Assembly (NCBI RefSeq): GCF_014645515.1
Contig: NZ_BMLW01000005.1
Location: forward strand, 62,001-126,000
Source: Oceanobacillus neutriphilus
GTDB taxonomy: Bacteria > Bacillota > Bacilli > Bacillales > Amphibacillaceae
Direction of reading: 5' to 3'
DNA: 64,000 nt
Under the pieces are notes generated by a model. That model did no database searches, was not told the origin of the DNA, and worked only from the letters and a program-made list of their open reading frames with translations. A program made the position numbers and the translations under genes. Positions 8,370 through 16,701 of this stretch are shown one piece after another (positions within the stretch are counted from its first letter, which is position 1; each line of letters begins with the position of its first letter).

Positions 8370-9041
8370 ATATGAAATGCAGATTGTGTATAGCGCCGCT
8401 CCGACCAACCACTCCGCTTTCCATGGGGACGGCTTCAGCTAACTTGAAAAGAAACCCGCTTTTCAAGTGGATCTTCAGCTCGCCCTGTTCCCATAGGAGT
8501 CTACGTGGTTGGCCTGCGCTCAGTTAGGCTTCTACAGCGAATGAAAGAAATCATAGCCTGATGGAGTTGAATGAAATAATCGTTTTTTGTTTGATGAATA
8601 GATTATTTTAGCGTTGCAAATGGTTGATTTGGCAATTTAAAAGATGACACATCATGGGATAGTAAAAATAGCTTTAACAGAAAGTAATCGTGATGGGACA
8701 TTTTTATATGTACCACTAAAAAGATGCGTTCTTCACTGATCTAATTTTTATTTGCTCAGTTGTATTAAACAGTATAGAGCCCCATTCTAGCGGAGGCGGA
8801 CCGTTTTGACTCCTGAGGGATTAGCACCATCTGAAGATCCACTTTTGCCAAGTGCTCTTCTTGGCAAAAGTTAGCTGAAGAGCGTGCCCCTAGGAAAGCA
8901 AAACGGTCCGCCGCAGCGGTGGCCTTACATGACACCTTCTTTCCAGCTAGAGTTTATGCTTTGTCAAGAGATAGATGGAAGGAACGATCAACACTTGTCC
9001 CTATGATAAGCAAGTTATTTTTAAGGTGCGAAAGTTGAGTT
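8370..9041 (+). mobile_element. Intergenic hairpin element, copy C (left-truncated)
   Basis: Same orientation as copies A and F. The left terminal repeat and the first ~100 bases are missing; similarity starts at GAAATGCAGATTGTGTATAGCGCC right behind ypiF. Both hairpin modules are present: the CTTGAAAAG-stem module (about 8400-8540) and the CTTTTGCCAAG-stem module (about 8788-8922, outer arms GCGGACCGTTTTG / CAAAACGGTCCGC). It ends with the intact right terminal repeat TGCGAAAGTTGAGTT (9027-9041). There is no coding capacity. It occupies nearly all of the ypiF-qcrA gap. Confidence 0.8.
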
Positions 9042-9221
9042 AGAAAATGAAGCTTCGGGAGTATTCATGACGAAATTATCATCATTATCAAAACATTTGT
9101 CGTTAACCATTGGATATATATTGACCGAACCAATAGTTTACGCTATCATTATTATTGTCCTAGTAATCTGATTTATTTTTAGTAATGTCCGTGACTATTT
9201 GAAAAAAGAGGGGGGAAAAAA

Positions 9222-9734
9222 ATGAGTGATGAAAAACGGCAAGTATCCCGTAGACAGTTTTTGAATTATACGCTTACGGGTGTAGGCGGCTTTATGGCTG
9301 CCGGTTTGCTAATATCGCCTGTCCGGATGGCAATCGATCCTGTTTTGAAGCATGATGAAGGCGGTGACTTTGCAAATGCCGGTATAGCAATTGATGATAT
9401 CACTGCTGATCCGCAGCGCATTGACTGGACCATTGATCAGGTTGATGGATGGTACGAGTCAGAAGTAACTCGCTCTGCCTGGGTATATCGAAATGATGAT
9501 GATGAAATTGTAGCCTTTTCCCCAATTTGTAAACATTTAGGCTGTGTTGTTTCATGGGAAGGAAATGACGACTATCCAGATCAATATTATTGTCCTTGTC
9601 ATGACGGCCGTTACTACAAGAATGGAGTAAATGTTCCTGGAACGCCGCCATTGCAACCGCTTGATGTTTATGAACAGGAAGAAAGGGATGGCATGTTATT
9701 CCTGGGTAAAATCCAACCACATGAGGAGGCGTAA
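9222..9734 (+). CDS. qcrA: Menaquinol:cytochrome c reductase Rieske iron-sulfur subunit
   Basis: The Rieske [2Fe-2S] subunit of the Gram-positive bc complex (170 residues). The N-terminus has a twin-arginine signal (SRRQFLNY) followed by a hydrophobic stretch, GVGGFMAAGLLIS, that stays as the membrane anchor. In B. subtilis QcrA is a known Tat substrate. The cluster ligands are the Rieske boxes CKHLGC (about residues 103-108) and CPCHDGRY (about 125-132). Start is an ATG after GGGGGG. It is followed 5 bases later by qcrB, so qcrABC is one operon. Electrons pass from menaquinol through this subunit to the cytochrome c domain of QcrC. Confidence 0.96.
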   Translation: MSDEKRQVSRRQFLNYTLTGVGGFMAAGLLISPVRMAIDPVLKHDEGGDFANAGIAIDDITADPQRIDWTIDQVDGWYESEVTRSAWVYRNDDDEIVAFSPICKHLGCVVSWEGNDDYPDQYYCPCHDGRYYKNGVNVPGTPPLQPLDVYEQEERDGMLFLGKIQPHEEA

Positions 9735-9739
9735 AAACA

Positions 9740-10414
9740 ATGTTACAAAAGATTTATGATTGGATCGATGATCGCATTGATATTACGCCGATTTGGCGGG
9801 ATATTGCCGATCATGAGGTTCCTGAGCACGTTAATCCGGCACACCATTTTTCAGCATTTGTATACTGTTTTGGCGGATTAACATTCTTTGTTGTAGTAAT
9901 CCAAATTCTTTCTGGTATGTTTCTGACAATGTACTATGTACCAGATATTGAAAACGCCTGGCAGTCTGTATACTATTTACAGACAGAGGTAGCACATGCA
10001 CAAATTGTACGCGGTATGCATCACTGGGGCGCAAGTGTCGTTATCGTAATGCTATTATTACATACTTTACGGGTATTTTTCCAAGGGGCATATAAGAAAC
10101 CTCGTGAGCTTAACTGGATGGTAGGAGTTCTTATCTTCTTTGTTATGCTGGGCCTTGGTTTTACAGGTTATCTGCTTCCATGGGACAACAAAGCATACTT
10201 TGCAACTCAGGTTGGTTTAGAAATTGCTGAACAGGTGCCATTTATCGGAGAAGCATTGAAAACGCTTCTGGCCGGAGATGCTACCATTGTTGGTGCACAA
10301 ACTCTGACAAGATTCTTTGCAATCCATGTCTTCTTCTTACCAGGAGCATTGTTTGCGTTATTGGCAGTTCACTTTATCTTAATCCGTAGACAAGGTATTT
10401 CCGGACCACTATAA
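9740..10414 (+). CDS. qcrB: Menaquinol:cytochrome c reductase cytochrome b subunit
   Basis: A 224-residue, four-helix cytochrome b of the b6 (short) type. Haem-ligand histidines lie in MHHWGASVVIVMLLLHTLR and in FFAIHVFFLPGALFALLAVHF. The hydrophilic N-terminus (WRDIADHEVPEHVNPAHH) and the C-terminal RRQGISGPL are typical of Bacillus QcrB. It forms the quinol-oxidising core together with QcrA and the C-terminal cytochrome b part carried by QcrC. The AGGAGGC site lies at the end of qcrA and qcrC follows after 15 bases. Confidence 0.96.
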   Translation: MLQKIYDWIDDRIDITPIWRDIADHEVPEHVNPAHHFSAFVYCFGGLTFFVVVIQILSGMFLTMYYVPDIENAWQSVYYLQTEVAHAQIVRGMHHWGASVVIVMLLLHTLRVFFQGAYKKPRELNWMVGVLIFFVMLGLGFTGYLLPWDNKAYFATQVGLEIAEQVPFIGEALKTLLAGDATIVGAQTLTRFFAIHVFFLPGALFALLAVHFILIRRQGISGPL

Positions 10415-10429
10415 AAAGGAGGGCAACTA

Positions 10430-11206
10430 ATGCATAAGGGTAAAGGTATGAAATTCGTTGGCGATTCCCGGATCTCAGCGGAAAAAACATCAAAAATACC
10501 AAAAGATTATTCTGAATATCCTGGTAGAACAGAAGCGTTTTGGCCTAACTTTTTATTAAAAGAATGGTTGGCTGGGGCAGTTTTCCTTGTCGGATTTTTA
10601 TGCCTTGTGCTGGCTCATCCATCTCCGCTTGAAGGAATGGCTGATCCCACAGATGCGGCATATATCCCTCTACCAGACTGGTATTTCTTGTTCTTGTATG
10701 AACTATTGAAGTATCAATTTGCAAGTGGAAATTGGATAATTCTTGGAATTCTTGTTATTCCGGGAATTGCATTTGGATCGTTAATACTTGCTCCATTTTT
10801 GGACAATGGTCCAGGACGCCGTCCGCGTCAACGTCCGGTTGCAGTCGGTATGATGCTTTTAGCACTGGTTTCCTGCATTTGGCTGACATACACTTCTGCA
10901 GAGCATGTTGACTGGGAAACACGTGCTGAACAAAATAAACCGATTCCTCCAGGTGAATCGGTTGTTGACCAGGATCATCCTGGTTATGCAGCCTATGAAA
11001 ACAGCTGTTTAAGCTGTCATGGCGGGGAATTAGAAGGTGGAGCCGGTCCTACATTAATAGGAACAGAGCACACAAAAGAAGAAATAATGGACATTGCTGT
11101 AAACGGTACTGGTGCTATGCCTGCTGATCAGTTCCAGGGAACTGATGAAGAACTGGAACAATTAGCAGACTTTATCATCGAAACCAATGAAGCAGCAGCA
11201 GAGTAA
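10430..11206 (+). CDS. qcrC: Menaquinol:cytochrome c reductase cytochrome b/c subunit
   Basis: A 258-residue fusion characteristic of Bacillus. The N-terminal part has three membrane helices equivalent to subunit IV of b6f (WPNFLLKEW, PLPDWYFLFLYELLKYQF). The C-terminal part is an extracytoplasmic cytochrome c domain with the haem-binding motif CLSCH near residue 197 and a likely axial methionine in GTGAMPADQF. It passes electrons to cytochrome c or directly to an oxidase. It closes the qcr operon, with a hairpin terminator 15 bases behind. An AGGAGGG site precedes the ATG. Confidence 0.96.
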   Translation: MHKGKGMKFVGDSRISAEKTSKIPKDYSEYPGRTEAFWPNFLLKEWLAGAVFLVGFLCLVLAHPSPLEGMADPTDAAYIPLPDWYFLFLYELLKYQFASGNWIILGILVIPGIAFGSLILAPFLDNGPGRRPRQRPVAVGMMLLALVSCIWLTYTSAEHVDWETRAEQNKPIPPGESVVDQDHPGYAAYENSCLSCHGGELEGGAGPTLIGTEHTKEEIMDIAVNGTGAMPADQFQGTDEELEQLADFIIETNEAAAE

Positions 11207-11220
11207 GTAAGAATAAACAG

Positions 11221-11260
11221 AAGCACCTTTGACCACAATAAGGCAAAGGTGCTTTCTCTA
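11221..11260 (+). terminator. Terminator after qcrC
   Basis: Perfect 11-bp stem AAGCACCTTTG / CAAAGGTGCTT with a 12-base loop. The following T-tract is broken (TTCTCTATACTTTT), so read-through into ypjA is possible. Confidence 0.6.
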
Positions 11261-11301
11261 TACTTTTGAATAATTATGAAGGAAAATCTGAGGAGATAAA
11301 C

Positions 11302-11889
11302 ATGTTACCATACATATTGCAAGATAAAAAATTTCTGATTATACTTTTCATTATTAATTTCCTGGGCACCATTTATGGATATTACTGGTATGGCTGGCAG
11401 CTGGAAATAACCCCGCCGATATTTATTCCGTTTGTACCGGATAGCCCGACAGCCAGCCTGTTCTTTACTATTTTTTTATTGTTTTTTATATTTGGTAAAA
11501 GCGTTCCGTACATTGAGGCATTGGGAATTGTTTCTTTATTTAAATATGGTATTTGGGCCGTCGTTATGAACTTATTAACATTAGTTGTTGCCGGAGATAT
11601 CGGCGCGGCAGGTTATATGCTGATTGCCTCACATTTAGGCATGGCGATCCAAGGCTTACTCTACGCACCGTATTATAAAATAAAATTGCGGCATTTAACG
11701 GTTGCGGGTATTGTTGTGTTACATAATGATATTATTGACTATGTCTTTAAACAAATGCCTATTTATGGGGATTTAACAAAATATATGAATGAAATTGGTT
11801 ACTTTACATTCTGGTTAAGTGTAGTATCTATTCTTCTTGCTTATTACTTAACGATTTATAGAAAGAATCAAAATATAAATAACCATTAA
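11302..11889 (+). CDS. ypjA: YpjA family membrane protein (DUF1405)
   Basis: A 195-residue integral membrane protein with about six or seven hydrophobic helices. The conserved N-terminal region ends in GTIYGYYWYGWQL and is followed by FIPFVPDSPTASLFF, as in B. subtilis YpjA. Function is unknown. I start it at ATG 11302, which follows GAGGAGATAAAC; an upstream in-frame TTG at 11266 has no ribosome-binding site and adds unrelated sequence. The position directly behind qcrC matches B. subtilis. Confidence 0.87.
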   Translation: MLPYILQDKKFLIILFIINFLGTIYGYYWYGWQLEITPPIFIPFVPDSPTASLFFTIFLLFFIFGKSVPYIEALGIVSLFKYGIWAVVMNLLTLVVAGDIGAAGYMLIASHLGMAIQGLLYAPYYKIKLRHLTVAGIVVLHNDIIDYVFKQMPIYGDLTKYMNEIGYFTFWLSVVSILLAYYLTIYRKNQNINNH

Positions 11890-11990
11890 TTATGCTGAAA
11901 TTTCTTCCTTCACAAAGAAGCTGACCGTCATACCCATTCACCTCTGGACATAAACTTAAACTATACACTAAAAGATCAGAGGTGATCTCT

Positions 11991-12245
11991 ATGGGTGAGA
12001 AACTGCTTCGTGTGATGACAATCGGAATCCTAGGGATGTTTTGCCATGTTAATGTTATTCATGCAGCCTCGATTTCGTCAATGGATATATACCAAAATAG
12101 TTTAGTGCCATCTCCATTTATTTTAGGAGTTATTATTGTAGGCGGTTGCATAATTATTACATTATCTTATGTAAGTTGGAAAAAATACAAAGGAGAGCAG
12201 GTAGGTAATAAGTCGGTTCGTAAAAACGACAAATCAGTTGACTAA
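11991..12245 (+). CDS. Small membrane protein, probably a shortened YpjB
   Basis: An 84-residue protein with an N-terminal signal peptide (LLRVMTIGILGMFCHVNVIHAAS) and, after a spacer of only about 20 residues, one membrane helix followed by a basic tail (YVSWKKYKGEQ). In B. subtilis this place is held by ypjB, a sporulation-associated protein of about 260 residues with a signal peptide and a C-terminal anchor. The tail here resembles the C-terminal end of that family as I remember it, so the whole middle domain appears to be missing. Start ATG 11991 follows AGAGGTGAT; an in-frame GTG at 11982 is inside the ribosome-binding site. Confidence 0.6.
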   Translation: MGEKLLRVMTIGILGMFCHVNVIHAASISSMDIYQNSLVPSPFILGVIIVGGCIIITLSYVSWKKYKGEQVGNKSVRKNDKSVD

Positions 12246-12300
12246 AACTAAAATACTGACTAAAATTGACCTTAAGATACAGTAATGGGGGAATTGAGAA

Positions 12301-12975
12301 ATGGTCGCTTATTTGATTTATTTTATTTTACTAATGATTGTACCAATGATTGCATCAGGCAAAGTAAAAAGCACGTATACGAAGTACTCAAAAAAACAAA
12401 CATCTTCGGGCATGACCGGTGCGGATGTAGCCAGAAAAATTTTGGATGACAATGGTTTACATGATGTACAGATTGGAATGGTAAAAGGGGAATTAACAGA
12501 CCATTATGATCCTCGTAAAAAGCAAGTGAACCTTTCTGAAAACAATTATCGTGGAAGATCAATGGCATCATCGGCAGTTGCTGCTCATGAAGTTGGCCAT
12601 GCGATTCAGGATCAGGAAGATTATGCCTTCTTACGTTTCAGAACGGCCTTAGTTCCAGTAGCAAACTTCGGATCCAACATTTCCATGTTCTTAATTATTG
12701 CAGGTATAATTATGAGTTCAACAAATATGCTGCTTTTTGGAATTATCTTCTTCGCCGCTGCAGTACTTTTCCAACTGGTTACACTCCCAGTTGAATTTGA
12801 TGCTTCAAACAGGGCGATGACACAGCTGGTTTCTACCGGAATTATCCGTAATGATGAAGAACGGGAAACGAAAAAAGTATTAAACGCCGCCGCAATGACA
12901 TACGTTGCTGCAGCATTAGTAGCCGTTGCAGAGCTTATCCGCTTTATTCTTATCTTTGCAGCTAATAGAGACTAA
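12301..12975 (+). CDS. yugP: Membrane zinc metallopeptidase, YugP type
   Basis: A 224-residue membrane protein with an HEVGHAIQ zinc-protease motif (about residue 97), a short N-terminal helix and two or three C-terminal helices. It matches the YugP/peptidase M-type family often annotated as 'zinc metallopeptidase'. The segment GMTGADVARKILDDNGL ahead of the active site is typical. Substrates are unknown. GGGGG precedes the ATG. A terminator follows 5 bases after the stop. Confidence 0.88.
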   Translation: MVAYLIYFILLMIVPMIASGKVKSTYTKYSKKQTSSGMTGADVARKILDDNGLHDVQIGMVKGELTDHYDPRKKQVNLSENNYRGRSMASSAVAAHEVGHAIQDQEDYAFLRFRTALVPVANFGSNISMFLIIAGIIMSSTNMLLFGIIFFAAAVLFQLVTLPVEFDASNRAMTQLVSTGIIRNDEERETKKVLNAAAMTYVAAALVAVAELIRFILIFAANRD

Positions 12976-12980
12976 TACTA

Positions 12981-13013
12981 AAAAGATGATTCAAATTGAG
13001 TCATCTTTTTTTC
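12981..13013 (+). terminator. Terminator after yugP
   Basis: AAAGATGA / TCATCTTT stem with a long loop, followed by a run of seven T. Element copy D begins 6 bases further on. Confidence 0.8.
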
Positions 13014-13018
13014 TTGGA

Positions 13019-13925
13019 AACTCAACTTTCGCACATTAAAAAGTAACTTCCTATCCACAGGAACAAGGGTTGATCATTTCTTCTATATATCTGTTGACAA
13101 ATATAGAAGGTACAGTGTAAAGCGACCGCTACGGCGGACCGTTTTGCTTTCCTAGGGGCACGCTCTTCAGCTAACTTTTGCCAAGAAGAGCACTTGGCAA
13201 AAGTGGATCTTCAGATGGTGCTAATCCCTGTCCAGCTACAAGCGTCAAAAACTAGACAACTTCCCGACAGCGCCCTACGATAAGTCATCATCCGTTCGTA
13301 AACTCACGGTGATTCCTTTATCTCAGTTGCTTCGGTCCAGTTGTTACGTTTTTAACCGACGCTTTCCGCTTTCCCTTCAGGAGTCAAAACGGTCCGCCTC
13401 CGCTAGCAGGATATTCTATACTGAAATAATTGAACAAATAAAAGGCAGATCTGACAGAACGAATTTTCGTGTTGCATGGTAAAGGTAAACATGCTCGGCA
13501 ATCCTTATTTTGGGTGCATGAAAGCTATTCTTGATATGAATTATTCATGTTGTCATGATTTGAACTGCTAAAAATCATTTGAAACATCAGCATGATTGCT
13601 TATTTAGGCTAAAAAACGATGATTTCATCTAACTTCATCAGGATATTATTTCTTCCATGCGCTGTAGAATCCTATTAGAGCGCAGGCCAACCACGTAGAC
13701 TCCCATGGGAACAGGGCGAGCTGAAGATCCACTTGAAAAGCGGGTTTCTTTTCAAGTTAGCTGAAGCCGTCCCCATGGAAAGCGGAGTGGTTGGCCGGAG
13801 CGGAAGCTATACACAATAACCTGTTCAAAAAATAAAAAGATGAGTAGCAAGCATGATAATTGAAACCATGTACATCCTGGAACAGTAAGGTTTATATGTT
13901 TATTCTCAGATGCGAAAGTTGAGTT
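13019..13925 (-). mobile_element. Intergenic hairpin element, copy D (complete, reverse orientation)
   Basis: The copy with the clearest ends: 15-bp perfect terminal inverted repeats, AACTCAACTTTCGCA at 13019-13033 and its complement TGCGAAAGTTGAGTT at 13911-13925. It runs in the opposite direction to copies A, C and F. The CTTTTGCCAAG-stem module lies at about 13121-13407 and the CTTGAAAAG-stem module at about 13680-13800. The first is split by an insertion (13230-13376). No open frame of note on either strand. No clear target duplication was found. Confidence 0.85.
13230..13376. repeat. Nested insertion inside copy D
   Basis: In copies C and F the sequence TCCCTCAGGAGTCAAAACGG (on the matching strand) is continuous. 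In copy D about 147 bases are inserted after TCCCT, with a second TCCCT next to the right junction. The insert carries the inverted pair AAGCGTC / GACGCTT at its ends and the motif CCCTACGATAAGTCATC, which resembles an intergenic repeat common in Bacillaceae genomes. The junctions are clear; the family assignment is from memory. Confidence 0.6.
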
Positions 13926-13998
13926 AGAAACAATTAAAATAATTCGGAAAGAGAATACCGGTTATGCATGCAGCAACAAAATTATTAGTGACATAATG

Positions 13999-14030
13999 AA
14001 AAGAGCTTAAGTGATGTCTTAAGCTCTTTT
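13999..14030 (-). terminator. Terminator of the YitT-family gene
   Basis: Perfect stem AAGAGCTTAAG / CTTAAGCTCTT with a 6-base loop and short T-runs on both strands; 8 bases beyond the stop of the leftward gene. Confidence 0.75.
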
Positions 14031-14037
14031 AACAGTT

Positions 14038-14904
14038 TTAATCATTTAACGGCTTTTTATTTTCGTCCAGTGTGAAGCCTTCTCCCATAACCTCGTGAAC
14101 TGTCGTCAGAGAGACGAAGGCAGAAGGGTCTGTCTGGTTAATAATATTCTTCATACGTACAATTTCGTTTCGTGCTACCACACAATAAAGAACATTTCTT
14201 TTCTCCTTGGAGAAGCTCCCCTGGCCATTTAGAACAGTCACACCACGATCCATCTTCTTCATAATCTGATCCGCAATTTCTTCACTGTGATTGGAGATAA
14301 TAAAAGCCCCTTTGGCAGCATATGCCCCTTCCTGGATAAAATCAATCACCCTTGCACCAATAAATACTGCTACCAGTGTATACATTCCTTGAGCCAAATT
14401 TAAAAAAGTAAAAATGGAAGTTAAAATTACCAGGAAGTCAAATGCAAACATAGCCCGTCCCATACTCCAGGAAGTGTATTTATTAATAATGCGGGCTATA
14501 ATATCCACACCGCCTGTTGTACCGCCAAAGCGGAATATGATTCCTAATCCTACGCCGATAAATACCCCTGCAAATAAAGCAACCAGTGTCATATCATGCT
14601 CTAGTCCGATAGGGATTTGGTATATTTGAAAAACCCATAGAAAAAGGGAAACAGATAAGGTTCCAACCATCGTATAGATAAACGCATTCTTGCCTAGTAT
14701 TTTCCAGCCAATAAAGAATACCGGGATATTAAGCACAATATTCGTTATCGCCGGATCCAAATTCCATAAGAAGAAAAGTAGCAGCGTAATCCCTGTAAAG
14801 CCCCCTTCTCCAAGGTTATGCTGCATATTAAAATGTACGAGACCAAAGGAAAATATGGCTGCTCCCAATAAAATAAATACGATATTTTTAACCCGAATGT
14901 TCAA
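14038..14904 (-). CDS. ypjC: YitT family membrane protein with DUF2179 domain
   Basis: A 288-residue protein with five to six membrane helices. These include GGTTGGVDIIARI (the family's glycine-rich signature). A cytoplasmic C-terminal domain of about 90 residues follows (GAFIISNHSEEIADQIMKKMDRGVTVLNGQG), the DUF2179 fold. In B. subtilis ypjC occupies this place; its role is unknown. The start is a TTG 9 bases after a strong AAGGAGG; the next in-frame methionine would cut the first helix. It is transcribed towards element copy D, opposite to its neighbours. Confidence 0.85.
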   Translation of the reverse strand: MNIRVKNIVFILLGAAIFSFGLVHFNMQHNLGEGGFTGITLLLFFLWNLDPAITNIVLNIPVFFIGWKILGKNAFIYTMVGTLSVSLFLWVFQIYQIPIGLEHDMTLVALFAGVFIGVGLGIIFRFGGTTGGVDIIARIINKYTSWSMGRAMFAFDFLVILTSIFTFLNLAQGMYTLVAVFIGARVIDFIQEGAYAAKGAFIISNHSEEIADQIMKKMDRGVTVLNGQGSFSKEKRNVLYCVVARNEIVRMKNIINQTDPSAFVSLTTVHEVMGEGFTLDENKKPLND

Positions 14905-15120
14905 TTTGCGATTCCTCCTTATGTACAGATGGAAAGATACTCTGAAAATAAAGCTTAAAAAGTCTATTTAGTTCCAAGTATTTACAATCTGATTTCAACC
15001 AATATCTATTATAGACAATTTAAAATAAAGTAACAATCCACATACCGTACCAATTAGTTGTCAAAACCCTTGCTTTTAGCTAACATTAGAGAAGAGAAAA
15101 AAGATAAAGAGGTGTTGGAA

Positions 15121-15474
15121 ATGGAGAATACCAGCCATACATTAAAAGATGTCCAAAAACGGGTTGATCAATACATATCTCAATTTAAAGAAGGATACTT
15201 TTCTCCGCTTGCATTAATGGCAAGAATATCTGAGGAAACAGGAGAATTGGCCAGAGAAATTAATCACTATCATGGCGAAAAACCGAAGAAAGCTACTGAA
15301 AAAGAAAATACAGTGGAAGAAGAAGTCGGCGATATGATTTTTGTATTAGCCTGTTTAGCTAATGCACTGGAATTCGATTTATCGGACTCCTTTGAGAAAT
15401 CGATGCAAAAATTTGAAACAAGAGATAAAAACCGCTGGACAAGAAAAGAGGAGGATGATAGTCATGGCAATTAA
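15121..15474 (+). CDS. ypjD: MazG-like nucleotide pyrophosphohydrolase
   Basis: A 117-residue all-alpha NTP pyrophosphohydrolase of the MazG/dUTPase superfamily, nearly superimposable on B. subtilis YpjD. It hydrolyses nucleoside triphosphates to monophosphates. The metal-binding acidic motifs are visible: EETGELAREINHY and EEEVGDMIFVLACLANAL. Start ATG 15121 follows AGAGGTG; an upstream in-frame TTG (15058) adds sequence not found in the family and has no ribosome-binding site. The end overlaps dapB by 11 bases, indicating translational coupling. Confidence 0.92.
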   Translation: MENTSHTLKDVQKRVDQYISQFKEGYFSPLALMARISEETGELAREINHYHGEKPKKATEKENTVEEEVGDMIFVLACLANALEFDLSDSFEKSMQKFETRDKNRWTRKEEDDSHGN

Positions 15475-16261
15475 AATTATTGTAGCAGGCCCAAGAGGCA
15501 GAATGGGTAAAGAAGCTGTTCAAATGATTTATGGAGTAAACGATTTTGAATTGACTGCCTGTTTAGATCATAAAAATGATGGAAAAAACTTAAGTGATTT
15601 AGAAGGGTTTCAGGATGATTTTAATGCACCGGTCTACACAGATATCGAAAAGTGCTTTACAGAGCAGCAGGCGGATGTATTTGTCGATTTAACGACACCT
15701 GAATTCGGCTATAAACATACGAAAGCGGCACTGAATCATGGAATTCGTCCGGTAGTGGGAACAACCGGATATACCAATGAACAATTAGAGGAATTGAAGC
15801 AATTGGCAAAAGATAAAAAAACCGGCTGTATCATTGCACCCAATTTTGCCATCGGCGCTGTTTTAATGATGAAATTTGCAAAAATGGCAGCTGCATACTT
15901 CCCGGATGTAGAAATTATTGAAAAGCATCATGATCAAAAGCTGGATGCTCCATCCGGCACTGCGAAGAAAACGGCAGAACTTATTCAGGAGGCCAGAAAA
16001 TCGAAAAAACAAGGCCATCCAGATGAGGAAGAGACAATCCAGGGTGTTCGCGGGGGAGATTTCGACGGCATGCGGATTCACAGTATGCGGCTTCCAGGTC
16101 TGGTAGCACACCAGGAGGTTGTTTTTGGCGGTCCCGGTCAAACATTAACGATACAGCATGATTCTATGAATCGCGCATCCTTTATGGACGGCATTAAAGA
16201 ATGCGTCTATCAGGTGATGGATTTAGATGAGCTTATCTATGGTTTAGAAAACGTCTTATAG
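15464..16261 (+). CDS. dapB: 4-hydroxy-tetrahydrodipicolinate reductase
   Basis: DapB of the lysine/meso-diaminopimelate pathway, which also feeds dipicolinate synthesis in spores (265 residues). IIVAGPRGRMGKE at the N-terminus is the nucleotide-binding loop. GTTGYTNEQ and NFAIGAVLMMKFAKMAA follow. The catalytic EIIEKHHDQKLDAPSGTA carries the histidine pair and the lysine. Start ATG 15464 lies 8 bases after GAGGAGGA inside the end of ypjD. An in-frame upstream extension to 15362 exists but overlaps ypjD fully and is not used. Confidence 0.96.
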   Translation: MAIKIIVAGPRGRMGKEAVQMIYGVNDFELTACLDHKNDGKNLSDLEGFQDDFNAPVYTDIEKCFTEQQADVFVDLTTPEFGYKHTKAALNHGIRPVVGTTGYTNEQLEELKQLAKDKKTGCIIAPNFAIGAVLMMKFAKMAAAYFPDVEIIEKHHDQKLDAPSGTAKKTAELIQEARKSKKQGHPDEEETIQGVRGGDFDGMRIHSMRLPGLVAHQEVVFGGPGQTLTIQHDSMNRASFMDGIKECVYQVMDLDELIYGLENVL

Positions 16262-16290
16262 AGAAACATGTATAGAGGGAGAGAAGCATC

Positions 16291-16701
16291 ATGAATGTCG
16301 CTTTAATTGCACACGATAAGAAAAAAGAAGATATGGTACAGTTCACAACAGCTTATGCGCATGTATTGAAGGATCATCAATTATTTGCTACAGGAACAAC
16401 AGGAAGCCGGATTATGGAAGCGACAGGACTTCCGGTTCATCGCTTCCAGTCGGGGCCGCTTGGCGGTGATCAGCAAATTGGCAGCATGATTGCTGAAAAT
16501 AAAATGGATATGGTTATTTTCTTCCGCGATCCATTAACTGCACAGCCGCATGAACCGGATATCAGCGCTTTAATGCGTTTATGTGATGTTTATCAAATTC
16601 CTTTAGCGACAAATATTGCCGGAGGAGAAATCTTTATGCACGGATTAAACCGCGGCGATTTTCACTGGAGAGAAATTGTGAAGGAAGAAGGGGAACTGTG
16701 A
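16291..16701 (+). CDS. mgsA: Methylglyoxal synthase
   Basis: MgsA (136 residues) converts dihydroxyacetone phosphate to methylglyoxal, a bypass of lower glycolysis. Family marks: N-terminal [16 protein letters not shown] phosphate loop, [11 protein letters not shown], the catalytic aspartate in [14 protein letters not shown], and the C-terminal LATNIAGGE. The stop overlaps the bshA start by 4 bases (GTGA). In B. subtilis the deacetylase gene bshB1 lies between mgsA and bshA; here it is missing. Confidence 0.96.
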   Translation: MNVALIAHDKKKEDMVQFTTAYAHVLKDHQLFATGTTGSRIMEATGLPVHRFQSGPLGGDQQIGSMIAENKMDMVIFFRDPLTAQPHEPDISALMRLCDVYQIPLATNIAGGEIFMHGLNRGDFHWREIVKEEGEL

